Shown: positions 4,136-5,406 of the stretch, in pieces
Numbering within the stretch: position 1 is the first letter of the stretch
How the letters are laid out: every line of letters starts with the position of its first letter
NCBI GenBank assembly: GCA_903927855.1
Contig: CAIYOL010000324.1
Location: forward strand, 1 to 5,406
Source: an uncultured Planctomycetota bacterium
GTDB lineage: Bacteria > Planctomycetota > Phycisphaerae > Sedimentisphaerales > Anaerobacaceae
Direction: 5' to 3'
Length of the DNA stretch: 5,406 nt
Program-made: the position numbers and the translations under genes
Notes under the pieces: generated by a model
Databases searched by the model: none
Seen by the model: only the letters and a program-made list of their open reading frames with translations
What the model was told of the DNA's origin: nothing

Positions 4136-5406
4136 ATGACAAAAGCAGTTTTGAAAAACAAACCGTTCATATTGATTATCCGCGACGGCTGGGGCTACAA
4201 CCCTAACAGTACTGAAAATGCGTATAACGCCATTAAGTGCGCCAATATCCCTACGGACAATATGCTAATGGCTGAATTCCCCAATTGCCTCATTTATACC
4301 AGCGGTGAAGACGTAGGGCTACCCGACGGAACTATGGGCAATAGCGAGGTAGGACATCAAAATCTCGGGGCTGGCAGAATTGTCCCGCAGGAATCCGTAA
4401 GAATAAGCAAAACTATTCGAGATGGGTCATTCTTCGAAAATAAAGAATTTCAGAATCTAATCAAGTTCATAAAGGACAATAGTGGCAAGATGCATGTTAT
4501 GGGACTGTGCAGTAATATCGGCGTACATTCGCTATTGGACCACCTGTACGGCCTGCTCGAATTGGCAAAAAGAAATGGCGTAAAAGATGTTTTTATCCAC
4601 GCATTTACCGATGGGCGAGATTCACCACCGGACAGCGGTGCGGGTTATATAGCTGAGATTGAAAAACAGGCCCAGAAAATAGGCACAGGCAAAATTACGA
4701 CCGTTATGGGCAGATTCTATGCGATGGACCGTGACAGCCGATGGGAGCGAGTGCAAAAGGCATACGATTGCATGAGGATAGGTAAAGGTCTTAAAGCCGC
4801 CAATGCGGCAGAGGCGGTAGCCAAAAGCTATGAAAAAAACGTAACGGACGAATTTATTGAGCCGACCTGCATCGTGAACGAAGACAACGAACCAATAGCA
4901 ACTATCAGGGATGGTGACGGCGTAGTATTTTTTAACTTCCGCGGGGACAGGCCTCGCGAAATCGTCCGCGCGTTTGTCGAGCCGGACTTCAAAGATTTTC
5001 CGAGAACCACCAAGCCAAACATATATTTCGTATGTATGACCGAATACGACGCAACAATACCTGCACCGGTGGCGTTTCCGAAACCGCCTAAAATGGAAAA
5101 TATCTTAGGGGCATACTGGAGTTCTCTGGGTCTGAAGCAATTCCGCTGTGCCGAAACAGAAAAATATGCCCACGTTACCTTCTTCTTCAATGATTATACC
5201 GAAAAGCCCTTTAAGGGCGAAGACAGGCAAATCGTGCCTTCACCGCGAGTGCGAACTTACGACTTAAAGCCTGAGATGTCGGCTTTCGAGGTTACTGATA
5301 TCGTGCTTCAAAGATTAGATTCGAATAAATATGATGTAATGGTAATAAATTTCGCCAATCCGGATATGGTCGGCCATACGGGCATTGAGGAAGCTGCTGC
5401 CAGGGC
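4136..5406 (+). CDS. gpmI: 2,3-bisphosphoglycerate-independent phosphoglycerate mutase (3' end outside window)
   Basis: This cytoplasmic, metal-dependent (usually Mn) enzyme interconverts 3- and 2-phosphoglycerate in glycolysis and gluconeogenesis through a phosphoserine intermediate. The 423 complete codons visible from ATG 4136 cover most of the usual ~510 residues. Motifs in order are RDGWG with metal ligand Asp17, TMGNSEVGHQNLGAGR with nucleophile Ser70, FTDGRDSPPDSG (about 158-169), GRFYAMDRDSRWER (192-205), FFNFRGDRPRE (265-275), the MTEYD segment (301-305), AETEKYAHVTFFFN (339-352), SPRVRTYDLKPEMSA (369-383), and NFANPDMVGHTG with metal ligands Asp410 and His414. The remaining metal ligands (DH and the later His) lie beyond the right edge. 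Arg16 replaces the hydrophobic residue that precedes DGWG in E. coli and Bacillus. The gene has its own near-consensus promoter and a structured leader, and is divergent from the TPR gene. Confidence 0.98.
   Translation, partial: MTKAVLKNKPFILIIRDGWGYNPNSTENAYNAIKCANIPTDNMLMAEFPNCLIYTSGEDVGLPDGTMGNSEVGHQNLGAGRIVPQESVRISKTIRDGSFFENKEFQNLIKFIKDNSGKMHVMGLCSNIGVHSLLDHLYGLLELAKRNGVKDVFIHAFTDGRDSPPDSGAGYIAEIEKQAQKIGTGKITTVMGRFYAMDRDSRWERVQKAYDCMRIGKGLKAANAAEAVAKSYEKNVTDEFIEPTCIVNEDNEPIATIRDGDGVVFFNFRGDRPREIVRAFVEPDFKDFPRTTKPNIYFVCMTEYDATIPAPVAFPKPPKMENILGAYWSSLGLKQFRCAETEKYAHVTFFFNDYTEKPFKGEDRQIVPSPRVRTYDLKPEMSAFEVTDIVLQRLDSNKYDVMVINFANPDMVGHTGIEEAAAR

Noticed and set aside
4828..5190. Minus-strand 120-codon open frame within gpmI
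   Set aside because: It is antisense to highly conserved iPGM motifs and has no family resemblance.

Overview
The window carries five protein-coding genes, two of them cut by the window edges. All appear to be housekeeping or envelope genes of a bacterium. The ValRS style (CTAREIITLW in place of the usual TGxDIIxFW segment, and MTTQTQDVRM after KMSKS), the moderate base composition and the gene assortment suggest Planctomycetota, probably a Phycisphaerae-like lineage. That placement rests on remembered family resemblance and was not computed.

Layout. On the + strand, bases 1-1693 hold the C-terminal 563 residues of valyl-tRNA synthetase. After 54 nt comes a 131-residue bifunctional-nuclease (DUF151) protein at 1748-2143, probably in the same transcription unit. 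Two minus-strand genes follow: lspA (signal peptidase II, 2165-2719), which converges on the DUF151 gene across 21 bp, and upstream of it a gene for a secreted, probably lipid-anchored protein with about eight TPR repeats (2810-3826). A 309-nt divergent intergenic region (3827-4135) then separates the TPR gene from gpmI on the + strand, the cofactor-independent phosphoglycerate mutase, which runs off the right edge with 423 codons visible.

How the genes relate. valS and gpmI are core translation and glycolysis genes. lspA encodes the peptidase that processes prolipoproteins, and its upstream neighbour looks like one of its substrates. A hairpin followed by a T-run, shaped like an intrinsic terminator, lies on the minus strand inside the first codons of lspA as annotated. 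It either ends the TPR transcript or attenuates lspA, and it casts doubt on the lspA start. The divergent region has a near-consensus sigma-70 promoter for gpmI followed by a leader of about 110 nt with two strong hairpins, a weaker promoter for the TPR gene, and a 19-bp dyad at the expected TPR transcription start.

No mobile element, CRISPR array, tRNA or rRNA gene, or defence system is visible. I found no evident undescribed system. The most interesting signals are the terminator-like hairpin at the lspA start and the structured gpmI leader.
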